Positions 1-8,673 of a stretch of 64,000 nucleotides of DNA are shown in pieces. The notes below the pieces were generated by a model that had not been told where the DNA came from, searched no databases, and saw only the letters and a list, made by a program, of their open reading frames with translations. The first letter of the stretch is position 1. Every line of letters starts with the position of its first letter. Source of the stretch: Methylophaga sulfidovorans (GTDB taxonomy: Bacteria > Pseudomonadota > Gammaproteobacteria > Nitrosococcales > Methylophagaceae); assembly GCF_900114205.1 (NCBI RefSeq), contig NZ_FOSH01000004.1:1-64000 (forward strand), read 5' to 3'. The position numbers and the translations under genes are program-made.

Positions 1-745
<745 letters not shown>

Positions 746-1138
746 AGAATCTACCTACACCATTTTTTGCTAGAAAATTAAAATCAAGTTGGCAGGCACA
801 TTTTTATTATTTCGGGAATGAAAAAACTTGTGGGGGGCATTATTCATAAGACGATCTCCATTTCTCATTTCATTAAATCCATTTGCTTAACTAGCCACTA
901 TTGTTGAAAAGCGAATAATACGAAAATCTCAGCTAATCCGAATAATACAACGGCTGATTTTTCTTGTCGATTAAATACCCAATATAAATAAGCCCCGATT
1001 AATTATGATCAATCGGGGCTTATAACTGAAGTGAGTTTAGAAAGTACGATGTTCTGGGGCTATGAACCTTTTGGCCTTAGGTTACTTTGAACTCAGGTTT
1101 TGCCTTGAACTAGCACTGAAATCAGAAAGTGCATCTAA
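746..1138. other. Gene-free AT-rich stretch
   Basis: These 393 bases contain no credible reading frame on either strand. The only clear structure is the inverted repeat at 991-1020. The stretch separates the IS-disrupted membrane gene from the next minus-strand small gene and could hold the former's promoter; no convincing -35/-10 pair was seen. Confidence 0.5.
991..1020. terminator. Hairpin, possible terminator
   Basis: A perfect 10-bp inverted repeat, AGCCCCGATT and AATCGGGGCT, is separated by 10 bases. Both sides are AT-rich but lack a long T run. It lies downstream of the minus-strand gene at 1139-1438, so it may end that transcript. Confidence 0.45.
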
Positions 1139-1438
1139 TCATGCATAGAAATCTATAAAATGGCTGCTCGTTTTTGAGGATTGAGAGACAGTCTTTTCTC
1201 TATCTTTTTTCGTATCCATGCTAAAGCTGAATTGTGATGACTCGCTTTGATCCGATGAGCTCAGATGAACCTGCACAATCTCTTCTTCAGTATCGATTTG
1301 CAATAAGGCCTGATGCTGCCAACTGACATCGTTATCGTATCCAAAATAGGTTTTCTCAGACAACAAACCATTATCGCCATATTCTTGATATTGGCTATTA
1401 ACCTTAACACCTGATCGAAGTAGCATGTTCAGTCTCAT
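1139..1438 (-). CDS. Hypothetical protein, 99 aa
   Basis: This small hydrophilic, Ser/Thr- and Glu/Asp-rich protein was not recognised. It has no signal peptide, transmembrane segment or cysteine motif. A weak GGAA lies seven bases before the ATG at 1438. The composition (SSSDQSESS and similar runs) suggests a partly disordered protein, or a chance frame. It stands alone between gene-poor stretches and is followed by the hairpin at 991-1020, which is the main argument that it is transcribed. Confidence is low. Confidence 0.35.
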   Translation of the reverse strand: MRLNMLLRSGVKVNSQYQEYGDNGLLSEKTYFGYDNDVSWQHQALLQIDTEEEIVQVHLSSSDQSESSQFSFSMDTKKDREKTVSQSSKTSSHFIDFYA

Positions 1439-1843
1439 TGCTTATTCCGTCATTCCAACCTTATGGAGATATTCATCTTCAATATAAAGGTTAGTTTGGA
1501 ATAAAAGATGAGCAGTTCTGAGTACTTCCCGTTACCAGCTTACTGAGCATCAGTATTCCATCAACAGGATTTTGATGCACACTGTTCTGAGTAGCTTGAT
1601 GACCAATATTGTGACTTTCATAGTTGCTGTTGGCTTTGGCGTATTAGGATGTGCAACATATCAACGTGTTTATCACAGTCAAAGCAACGACAGCGTCTAG
1701 TCATCCCGACCTACAATATACTCTACATAAAACAGGCATTGCGCAGACGTTTTATGCTGTATTTTTCTATGATGGCATCCGCTATTTATGTACAGTACAG
1801 TTATGGATTACCTAAAATAAATAGAAACACTGAGAGAAAATGT
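1439..1843. other. Gene-poor stretch with one possible small ORF
   Basis: These 405 bases lie between a minus-strand hypothetical gene and the plus-strand PPOX-type gene. The frame of the latter is open back to 1649, but that extension has no family resemblance. The only candidate gene is the 41-codon ORF at 1575-1700. No terminator or repeat was seen. Confidence 0.45.
1575..1700 (+). CDS. Candidate small membrane protein or lipoprotein, 41 aa
   Basis: A 41-residue frame starts at ATG 1575, five bases after AGGA. Residues about 8-26 form one hydrophobic segment ending in VLGC, followed by a short polar tail of about 16 residues. It could be a single-span small membrane protein or, less likely given the short tail, a lipoprotein with VLGC as lipobox. 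It is not recognised, and the evidence is only the ribosome-binding site and the clean hydrophobic helix. It may be a leader upstream of the flavoprotein gene. Confidence 0.3.
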   Translation: MHTVLSSLMTNIVTFIVAVGFGVLGCATYQRVYHSQSNDSV

Positions 1844-2509
1844 ATGAGCAGACTATATAACGATAAACATCGCGCCCTTCAGGATTTATTCAATAGCCGG
1901 GAGATGGCCGATCGGGTGGAGGAAGTGGCTTTGGTCACTGAAGTTGACGAGATGGCTAAGGGCTTTATCGAAAGCCGGGATATGTTTTTTCTGACTACGG
2001 TAGATGAGCGTGGTCGACCAACAGTGTCCTATAAAGGTGGTGAAGCAGGCAGCTTTGTTAAAGTGCTGGATGAAAAAACCCTTGCGTTCCCCAGTTATGA
2101 CGGCAATGGTATGTATTACTCCATGGGTAATATTCAAGGCCACCCTGAAATCGGTCTGTTATTTATTGATTTTGAGAAACCGTATCGGATTCGTGTACAA
2201 GGCACAGCCGTTGCATCTAGCGACGATCCACTTTTGTCTGAATGGCAAGAAGCTGAAATGGTGGTACGCGTGACCGTTTCTGAACTATGGCAAAACTGTC
2301 CCCGCTATGTTCACCGCTATCAAAAAGTGAAAGACTCGCGTTATATCCCCAAACAAGAATGCAAAACACCTGTGGCAACATGGAAACGTATTGATAATAT
2401 GCAAGACGTATTACGTGAACATGAATTAAATCAGGTAGCCGAAGAAGGTGGCACCATGCCGATTGAAGAATGGATGGAGTATATTCAGTCGGGTGATGAG
2501 AAGGCTTAA
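1844..2509 (+). CDS. Pyridoxamine 5'-phosphate oxidase-family FMN-binding protein
   Basis: This 221-residue protein is predicted to have the FMN-binding split-barrel fold of the PPOX family. Typical stretches are DMFFLTTVDERGRPTVS, the YKGG segment, and IGLLFIDF followed by RIRVQGTA, which form the barrel strands and flavin contacts. The family reduces or binds diverse substrates with FMN or F420, so the substrate cannot be named. The start is set at ATG 1844 because GAGAG precedes it and family similarity begins there; the upstream frame to 1649 looks non-coding. It stands alone, 58 bases before the next small gene. It is not PdxH, whose C-terminal motif is absent. Confidence 0.82.
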   Translation: MSRLYNDKHRALQDLFNSREMADRVEEVALVTEVDEMAKGFIESRDMFFLTTVDERGRPTVSYKGGEAGSFVKVLDEKTLAFPSYDGNGMYYSMGNIQGHPEIGLLFIDFEKPYRIRVQGTAVASSDDPLLSEWQEAEMVVRVTVSELWQNCPRYVHRYQKVKDSRYIPKQECKTPVATWKRIDNMQDVLREHELNQVAEEGGTMPIEEWMEYIQSGDEKA

Positions 2510-2567
2510 CCTCTATCAAACACGTTTCTTCTGAGTACAATTAGTGGCTAATAAGCTAACCCTAAAT

Positions 2568-2909
2568 ATGCGTAAAACAGATAAAAAGTTAGATAACACC
2601 ATACGATCATCATTAACTGATGTCTGTGAGCAGGCGTTGAAAGATATAGATGGTTTTCAGTGGTTAACCCACTTGGTGAATTATGACGATTACCCAAAGA
2701 GCTTAAAGGTAGTTTGTGTATTTGATACAAACCAGAATTTGAATAATTACCTTGAGTCTGATGAGAATCAAAGCATAGAGTCACTCATTCATTCTGAATT
2801 TCAGGCTACGGATATCAAGCTAAAACGGATTGCTGAGCATATTGCATACGATAGCGAAGAGGCCTGTCATCAACAGCATAATGGCAACTGGGCTATCAGA
2901 CTGGGGTAA
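2568..2909 (+). CDS. Conserved hypothetical protein, 113 aa
   Basis: This soluble protein begins MRKTDKKLDN and contains a central FQWLTHLVNYDDYP segment. That resembles a small gammaproteobacterial family often labelled Fis-family regulator without experimental support, as I recall it. No helix-turn-helix is evident. ATG 2568 is chosen because family similarity starts there; GTG 2544 is in frame upstream, and neither has a strong ribosome-binding site. It sits between the flavoprotein and the RIO kinase on the same strand, 58 bases after the former, so it might be co-transcribed. Function is unknown. Confidence 0.6.
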   Translation: MRKTDKKLDNTIRSSLTDVCEQALKDIDGFQWLTHLVNYDDYPKSLKVVCVFDTNQNLNNYLESDENQSIESLIHSEFQATDIKLKRIAEHIAYDSEEACHQQHNGNWAIRLG

Positions 2910-3091
2910 TAGGTCTGCCGAACAAGCCTTTTTATTTTTTCTAAAAGCAGTATTTTTTGCTTAGGTTTTAGGTTTCTTGTGTTCTGACTCAAAATAACCA
3001 GCAAGCGTAATACACTCATATACTTATACGTCTGTAGTTTATACTGCACAGTATCTTTTCTTGGATACATTTGAGTGATATACCTCGAGCA

Positions 3092-3943
3092 ATGAAAATA
3101 CCAAAACAAATTCAGCCACTTGTTGATGATGGTCTTGTGGACGACGTGATTAGTCGTTTAATGAGCGGAAAGGAAGCCGATGTCTACGTTGTTCGATGTG
3201 GTGATGACATTCGCTGTGCCAAAGTTTATAAAGATGCCGTCAAACGAAGCTTTAAAAAAGCCGCCCAATATCAGGAAGGTCGAAAAGTGCGTAATAGTCG
3301 CCGTGGCCGCGCCATGGAAAAAGGCTCCAAATTCGGTCGTAAGCAGCAAGAAGAAACCTGGCAAAATGCCGAAGTGGATGCACTTTTCTTGCTGGCAAGT
3401 GCTGGCGTGCGTGTGCCTCAACCTTATGATTGCTTGAATGGCGTGTTATTGATGGAGCTCATCACAGATGAGGATGGTGATGTTGCACCTCGCCTCAATG
3501 ATGTCTCCATGTCTGCTGAACAAGCCATTGAAGATCACCTTCTGGTCATGCATTCGGTGAAAAAGATGCTTTGTGCAGGCTTAGTTCATGGCGACTTGTC
3601 TGAATTTAATGTGCTGGTGGATGAAAATGGCCCAGTCATTATCGACCTACCTCAAGCCGTAAATGCCGTGGCAAATAATAATGCACAAGCCATGTTAAAT
3701 CGCGATGTACAAAATATGACGCGTTACTACGCCCAGTTCGCACCAGAGTTACGCCATACCCATTATGAAAAAGAAATATGGTCATTGTTTGAGAATGGTA
3801 AATTACTGCCTGATACAGAACTCACAGGCCTGTTTGAAGAGAGTACTGAAGCAGCCGATGTCGATGCTGTGATGCTTGAAATTCAAGCTATTCTGGCTGA
3901 AGAACAAGAAAGAAAATTACGCTTACGTGATGAAGATGATTAA
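3092..3943 (+). CDS. RIO1-type serine protein kinase
   Basis: This 283-residue protein matches the bacterial RIO-kinase family exemplified by Pseudomonas PA4780. The N-terminal LMSGKEADVYVV takes the place of the glycine loop. Lys44 in CAKVYK is the ATP-binding lysine, HGDLSEFN at 166-173 is the catalytic loop, and IDLPQ at 184-188 carries the metal-binding Asp. It would phosphorylate serine in an unknown cytoplasmic target. The C-terminal 60 residues are acidic. Start ATG 3092 fits the family N-terminus MKIPK; TTG 3071 is the alternative. The ribosome-binding site is weak for either. It appears monocistronic. Confidence 0.88.
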   Translation: MKIPKQIQPLVDDGLVDDVISRLMSGKEADVYVVRCGDDIRCAKVYKDAVKRSFKKAAQYQEGRKVRNSRRGRAMEKGSKFGRKQQEETWQNAEVDALFLLASAGVRVPQPYDCLNGVLLMELITDEDGDVAPRLNDVSMSAEQAIEDHLLVMHSVKKMLCAGLVHGDLSEFNVLVDENGPVIIDLPQAVNAVANNNAQAMLNRDVQNMTRYYAQFAPELRHTHYEKEIWSLFENGKLLPDTELTGLFEESTEAADVDAVMLEIQAILAEEQERKLRLRDEDD

Positions 3944-4100
3944 TCAGCTATAAACCAATATGTTCTGCTTGATAACTTGAAGTCTCTCCTTCAATGCAAC
4001 TCAATGTCAGAAGTAAAGTCGAAAGACGCATAGCGCTGGTGTTATTGCTTTCTATCAAGCTCACCATTCCGATGAATCAAGCAGAAGAGTATTTAAATCT

Positions 4101-4463
4101 ATGAAAAAAGTGACCTTATTAATTATCTTTTTGTTGATTATCATCGGTGCCTTGAGCCTGATGCCATCAAATACCACCATCACCTATAATGGCGAGCAAG
4201 TCACGGGACCATTAAAACATCTGATAGAAGCCGGTGGCATTGTTTTTGTGCCCATCCTCTTACTTTGCATGGGTATATTGATGGCGTTCATGTTCACAGG
4301 CATTGGACTTGTCATTTTGGGTTTCCTGATGTTTTTCTGCCTGGTCTCTTTTTCTATGACCTTCCCGTTTCTTCTGCCATTCCTCATTCCTTTGTTCATT
4401 GTCTGGCTAGTTTTTGCATTCACACGCAAAGGTAAAACGAATGACGTCGATCACTCAAAGTAG
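4101..4463 (+). CDS. Hypothetical integral membrane protein, 120 aa
   Basis: An N-terminal hydrophobic helix (residues about 4-22) is followed by a polar loop with an NGEQVTGP stretch. Two or three further membrane segments span roughly residues 45-110, ahead of a basic tail. The protein is unusually rich in Phe, Met and Leu. No family was recognised. It is probably an inner-membrane protein and is followed by a strong shared terminator at 4505-4538. The start ATG 4101 lacks an obvious Shine-Dalgarno sequence but is the only suitable start for the first helix. Confidence 0.6.
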   Translation: MKKVTLLIIFLLIIIGALSLMPSNTTITYNGEQVTGPLKHLIEAGGIVFVPILLLCMGILMAFMFTGIGLVILGFLMFFCLVSFSMTFPFLLPFLIPLFIVWLVFAFTRKGKTNDVDHSK

Positions 4464-4504
4464 ATAACACGCTGTCAGTCAACATAGTTAAATAGGTCTA
4501 TAAA

Positions 4505-4538
4505 TAAAAAAGCCATCACACTCTATGATGGCTTTTTT
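4505..4538. terminator. Bidirectional rho-independent terminator
   Basis: AGCCATCA at 4511-4518 pairs with TGATGGCT at 4526-4533 and is flanked by an A run on the left and a T run on the right. It can therefore end both the plus-strand membrane-protein gene and the converging TonB-receptor gene. Confidence 0.9.
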
Positions 4539-4580
4539 GGTCTCATTAAAAATCTACTGAATAATCGATGGTATAGATAT

Positions 4581-7001
4581 TTACCAGTTATAAGAAGCAG
4601 TAAGCGTCGCTGAGCGCTCTACCCCATAAAAACAGGCATAGCTACATGTGGCGTATCTTTTATCAAACAGATTATTAATATTTAAAGCCAGTTTCCACTC
4701 CGGTGACAAACTGTAGTTCACCACAGCATCGACTACCGTATATCCAGGCGCCTCAACCGTATTGGCAATGTTATAAGTTTCACCGATATAACGAATACCC
4801 GCGCCAGCACCTAGCCCTTTTAAGACATTAACAAATTGATAATCGGTCCAGAATGAAGCCATATTACGCGGTACATTGTTGGTGCGGTTGCCTTCGCTAC
4901 CGTTATTACTTTTTGTCACTTCATTATCAATATAGGCATAAGCTGCTGTGAAATTCCATTGATTAAGGCTGGCTTTGGCTTCAAGCTCAAAGCCTTTTGA
5001 CTCTACCTCGCCTTCTTGAACAAGAAATTTAGGATTGACTAAATCAGTAGTAGAAACATTTTTCTGAGTCAATTTATACACAGAAGCAGAAACTGAGTAT
5101 GGCGCGCCTTCTGGTTGAAAACGTAAGCCAGCTTCATACTGCTGACCTTCCGTTGGTTTAAAGCTTACACCTGAAGCACCCTGCCCCAAGACAGGTTCGA
5201 ATGACTCAGAATAGCTCACATAAGAAGCAAAGCCATTATCAAATAAATATACCAGTCCAGCCCGGCCAGTGTATGCATGATCATCATTATTTGAGGAAGT
5301 ACCGGTTAGCTTATTGTCGGTATCAGATTTGAAGTTATCATAACGACCACCAAGCATAATTACCCATTTATCAGCGATCTTCAAATGTTCCTGGGCATAA
5401 AGGCCAAGTTTCTTGCTACTTTCAGCAGTGCTTCTGGCCGGCGAATTACTCATAAGAACAGTAGAGCCATAAACAGGGTTATAAATATCTAGAGCAGCAA
5501 CATTTCCACTGTATTGAATACGTTCAAATTGATTTTTCTCATAATCCATACCAACTAAAGTAGTATGCTCCGTATTGCCCCAATCCCATTTGGCTTCGAA
5601 TTGGTTATCAATAGTGAATGTCCGATTTTCATCATGACGGATATATGCTCCACGTGATAATAATCGCTGTGAGGAATCGAGTGAACCGATATAAATATCG
5701 TTGTAATCCGTTTCAGCATTGTAATAAATGACATTCTGACGAAAAGTGAGCGCATCATTAATATGATGGCTGAATAAATAACCTAATGTCTGATTACGCG
5801 TATCAAACTTATTAAAGTCAGGTTCACCAACAAATAAATCACGGTCGATATGACCATTTATATTATGTTCTACAGTCCCCTGAGACGGTAAACCATAAAC
5901 AAACACAGTTTCGTTATGCTGGTAGTTAGCCAGTAATGTTAATGAAGTATCTTCACTTGGTTGCCAGCGCAAAGAAAACTGACCGAACTTGCGATCATCC
6001 GGCACATGATCGGTCATCGTGTCACTGTCTCGATACAGGCCAGTAAAACGATAAGATAAACTGCCATCATCCGTTAAAGCACCAGTAAAATCGCCTGCAA
6101 GCTGACGCCGGTCAAAACTACCAGCCTGCACTTTTAACTCACGCTTGGTTTCCGTTTCAGGCAACTTACTCACCATATTCACAATGCCACCCGGAGCAGC
6201 ATTACCATACAATACTGATGCAGGCCCTTTGAGTACTTCTATACGCTCCATCGCATAAGGCTCTGAGACTCCACTAAAGGTATTGCGGGGTAACTTACTT
6301 CCATTGAGATAGATGGGTGATGACCCCGTCACATTGAAGCCACGAATAATCATGCCATCACTTGTTGTATTATCAGCCCCCATTGGAACGACACCTGGGG
6401 TATATTGCAATACTTGATTTAACGATTCCGCATTATGAATTTCTATTTCATCTGCTGTTACTACGTTCACTGCTTGCGGGGTTTCGATAAGCGGTATGTC
6501 AGCTTTTGCAGCAGTTATACTTCGTTTGGCGACATAGCCTGACACAGGTCCTAAGCCGGTCTCATCAATATAGTCACCTGACACACTCACTTTAGGTAAC
6601 TCAACTTCATTAGATGAAGAACGATTTTCGATGCGATAGCTTTCGCCATCAATGGTGATGACTTGCAAACTTTGTCCCTCCAGCAACTGTTGCAAGCCCG
6701 CTTCTATTGAATACTGCCCTTTTAGTCCACGGCTTTGCTTACCCGACACTAAAGCAGGGTCAAAGGACAAGGTAATCTTTGCCTTGCTTGCAAACTGCCT
6801 GAGCACTCTGGATAAATCTCCCGAAGCAATGTTAAACACTTGTACTTGCTGACTTTGCTGAGTATCCGCTTGAACAACTGAAGAATAAGGGTATGAAATG
6901 ATTAATGATGCAGAAAGTAGAAAAGCGGCTTTCAGCTTCTTGGATATAGGCTTTTGCAAAGCAGGTATGGTGTTAGTCTCTGACTGTGTAGTTTTTTTCA
7001 T
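4581..7001 (-). CDS. TonB-dependent siderophore receptor with STN signalling domain
   Basis: This 806-residue outer-membrane receptor is of the FpvA/FoxA type. Its order is an export signal (cleavage near residue 45), an STN domain at about 54-125, a plug at about 160-275 with PGVVPMGADN and the EVLKGPASVLYG signature, and a 22-strand barrel ending in ASYNW. The family imports ferric siderophores with TonB energy, and the STN domain passes ligand occupancy to FecR-type anti-sigma factors. The matching FecR and ECF sigma genes lie directly upstream (7079-8531), which supports transduction. AGGTAG lies 5 bases before the ATG. The substrate is unknown; a hydroxamate- or catecholate-type siderophore is possible. 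Confidence 0.93.
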   Translation of the reverse strand: MKKTTQSETNTIPALQKPISKKLKAAFLLSASLIISYPYSSVVQADTQQSQQVQVFNIASGDLSRVLRQFASKAKITLSFDPALVSGKQSRGLKGQYSIEAGLQQLLEGQSLQVITIDGESYRIENRSSSNEVELPKVSVSGDYIDETGLGPVSGYVAKRSITAAKADIPLIETPQAVNVVTADEIEIHNAESLNQVLQYTPGVVPMGADNTTSDGMIIRGFNVTGSSPIYLNGSKLPRNTFSGVSEPYAMERIEVLKGPASVLYGNAAPGGIVNMVSKLPETETKRELKVQAGSFDRRQLAGDFTGALTDDGSLSYRFTGLYRDSDTMTDHVPDDRKFGQFSLRWQPSEDTSLTLLANYQHNETVFVYGLPSQGTVEHNINGHIDRDLFVGEPDFNKFDTRNQTLGYLFSHHINDALTFRQNVIYYNAETDYNDIYIGSLDSSQRLLSRGAYIRHDENRTFTIDNQFEAKWDWGNTEHTTLVGMDYEKNQFERIQYSGNVAALDIYNPVYGSTVLMSNSPARSTAESSKKLGLYAQEHLKIADKWVIMLGGRYDNFKSDTDNKLTGTSSNNDDHAYTGRAGLVYLFDNGFASYVSYSESFEPVLGQGASGVSFKPTEGQQYEAGLRFQPEGAPYSVSASVYKLTQKNVSTTDLVNPKFLVQEGEVESKGFELEAKASLNQWNFTAAYAYIDNEVTKSNNGSEGNRTNNVPRNMASFWTDYQFVNVLKGLGAGAGIRYIGETYNIANTVEAPGYTVVDAVVNYSLSPEWKLALNINNLFDKRYATCSYACFYGVERSATLTASYNW

Positions 7002-7078
7002 TGAGCTACCTGTTATTTATAAATGTAAATAGGATTTGTTTACATCTATAGCCGTAGCACAAAAGAAAAGAGGCCAAA

Positions 7079-8026
7079 TTAATTTGGTTTATCGACAGTA
7101 ACCCAATAAGGTGTTCGATAAACTAGGCTGATGGGTAAAGTATTCGCCAGATTTTTTAATACTGTATCGGTGTCATGCAGCTGAAATACACCACTGACTT
7201 TCAAGTTCGCTACGTCCGGGCTACAACGTAACCAACCATGTCTATAGCGACTAATTTCGTGAATAACATGACTTAATTTCTCATCATCAACGATGAGCTG
7301 CCCTTCGACCCAAGCCGAATCAGCAGTATGACTCGGCTTAGGGTGACTAATATCATATTGAGAAAAGACAGCTTTCTGCCCTGCTTGCAGCAGTTGCTTT
7401 TCGCCTGACAGAGTAGTCACTTCAACAGTATCTTGCTGCACACTGACTTCGATGCCATCAGACAGTTGATTTAACTGGAACACCGTACCTAATGCTTCGA
7501 CCTGACCATACTGTGTTGTAACTATGAACGGACGCGAGAGTGAGTCTTTTGCTGTAGAGATCTGAATTTGACCCTCAATTAAATAAATCTGTCGGAGATG
7601 ATCATCAAACAGAATATTCAGCGCTGTGTGAGTGTTCATTATGATCCGGGAACCATCAGCTAATATTTGTGTTTTTTGCTTACCAGTGGCGGTACTGAGA
7701 TCAGCAGTCCAATTAGAAACGGGCAAAGTTTTAAACGCAATAACACCTGTAACAGGTACCACCAGCAAACCACTTAATAGTTTGATTAATTGTCGCCGAT
7801 CCTTTTGCGATCTTTTTAGGACAGTATTGCCGAGACCACTGGGTACAGATTGAAATGACCGTGAAAGCGTTTGAGCCATTCTCCAGGCTTTTTGATGATC
7901 CTTGCTTTGATCATGCCAGCTATCAAATTGCTCTTGCTCCTGTTTAGTCAACGGAGATTCTTGTCTACGAATTAACCAATCGGCTGCTTCAGTAATAATT
8001 TTGTTAGGGGGACAGTCACTATTCAC
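7079..8026 (-). CDS. FecR-family anti-sigma/sigma regulator
   Basis: This 315-residue protein has the FecR layout. An N-terminal cytoplasmic DUF4880-like region (about 8-60, with WLIRRQ and FDSWHDQSKDHQKAW) binds the sigma factor. One membrane helix (about 88-107) follows, then the periplasmic FecR domain (about 115-215) and an STN-like C-terminal region (about 240-310). It would relay the signal from the STN domain of the receptor at 4581-7001 to the sigma factor at 8019-8531. The start is GTG 8026 with GAAGA upstream, and it overlaps the sigma gene by 8 bases, which implies translational coupling. Confidence 0.9.
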   Translation of the reverse strand: MNSDCPPNKIITEAADWLIRRQESPLTKQEQEQFDSWHDQSKDHQKAWRMAQTLSRSFQSVPSGLGNTVLKRSQKDRRQLIKLLSGLLVVPVTGVIAFKTLPVSNWTADLSTATGKQKTQILADGSRIIMNTHTALNILFDDHLRQIYLIEGQIQISTAKDSLSRPFIVTTQYGQVEALGTVFQLNQLSDGIEVSVQQDTVEVTTLSGEKQLLQAGQKAVFSQYDISHPKPSHTADSAWVEGQLIVDDEKLSHVIHEISRYRHGWLRCSPDVANLKVSGVFQLHDTDTVLKNLANTLPISLVYRTPYWVTVDKPN

Positions 8027-8531
8027 TGTCTTCAGACCAGCTAAATGTTAAACAATGAATATAGGCCTGTTGCATATCCCTTTTTACCGTTCGCAGAGAA
8101 ATACCGAGCTTCTCTGCAATAGCAGCGTAGGTAAGACCATCCAGCTGAGAATATAAAAACACGGATTTCACGCGTTTTGGTAGACGCTCAAGAAGTCTAT
8201 CAAGTTGCTCCAGTGTTTCTTTTAATAGATAAAGCGTCTCTTCAGACAGCTGCGTTAATTCTGGGATTTCATTTAAAGCTTGTTGATACGCTTTCTCCAA
8301 TGATTTTTTACGAAAATAATCAACTACAAGCCCATTAGCAACAGTCCTGATATAGGCTTTGGGCTGCTCTATAGTAAATTCCTTTTGCTTGTACTGCGTT
8401 TGTAATATGCGAACAAACGTATCGTGAGTCAGATCCTCTGCCCGGTGCTGACACCCCAGTTTTTTTACTAACCAATTGAATAACCAAGGTTGGTTATCTT
8501 TGTATAAAGAATCGACCGATGGTTGTGACAT
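8019..8531 (-). CDS. FecI-type ECF sigma factor
   Basis: This is a 170-residue extracytoplasmic-function sigma factor. Region 2 (about 10-85) holds EDLTHDTFVRIL and a VVDYFRKKS segment. Region 4 (about 115-165) holds the helix-turn-helix LTYAAIAEKLGISLRTVKRD, which reads the -35 element. It should be freed or activated by the overlapping FecR protein when the STN receptor is loaded, and should transcribe the receptor gene. A Fur-box-like site lies 20 bases upstream, so the system is likely silenced by iron. There is no clear Shine-Dalgarno sequence before ATG 8531. Confidence 0.92.
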   Translation of the reverse strand: MSQPSVDSLYKDNQPWLFNWLVKKLGCQHRAEDLTHDTFVRILQTQYKQKEFTIEQPKAYIRTVANGLVVDYFRKKSLEKAYQQALNEIPELTQLSEETLYLLKETLEQLDRLLERLPKRVKSVFLYSQLDGLTYAAIAEKLGISLRTVKRDMQQAYIHCLTFSWSEDSE

Positions 8532-8550
8532 ACTACAACAACATAAAGAT

Positions 8551-8569
8551 GATAATGAGATACATTAAC
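8551..8569. promoter_or_regulatory. Fur-box-like operator upstream of ECF sigma gene 1
   Basis: The 19-base site begins GATAATGAGATACATTA and agrees with the classical Fur consensus at 15 of 19 positions by eye. It lies 20 bases upstream of the sigma-factor start. The same 17-base core occurs at 12676-12692 before the paralogous sigma gene, which strengthens the call. Confidence 0.72.
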
Positions 8570-8639
8570 ATCTAGATATTTTTCTAGCAATGGCCGCTGA
8601 TCAATTTCAATTACTTAGCCTTTATTACATAGACTAATA

Positions 8640-8664
8640 AGCCACCACAGGGGTAGTGGCTTTT
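8640..8664 (-). terminator. Possible terminator after TonB receptor 2
   Basis: GCCAC at 8641-8645 pairs with GTGGC at 8656-8660 just downstream of the receptor gene at 8674-11112. The T-rich run on the minus strand is short (TTATTAG), so termination may be partial. Confidence 0.45.
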
Positions 8665-8673
8665 CACGTCTCA

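Noticed and set aside
1649-1843. N-terminal extension of the PPOX-type flavoprotein
   Set aside because: The 65-residue extension has no family resemblance, and GAGAG precedes ATG 1844, where the domain begins.
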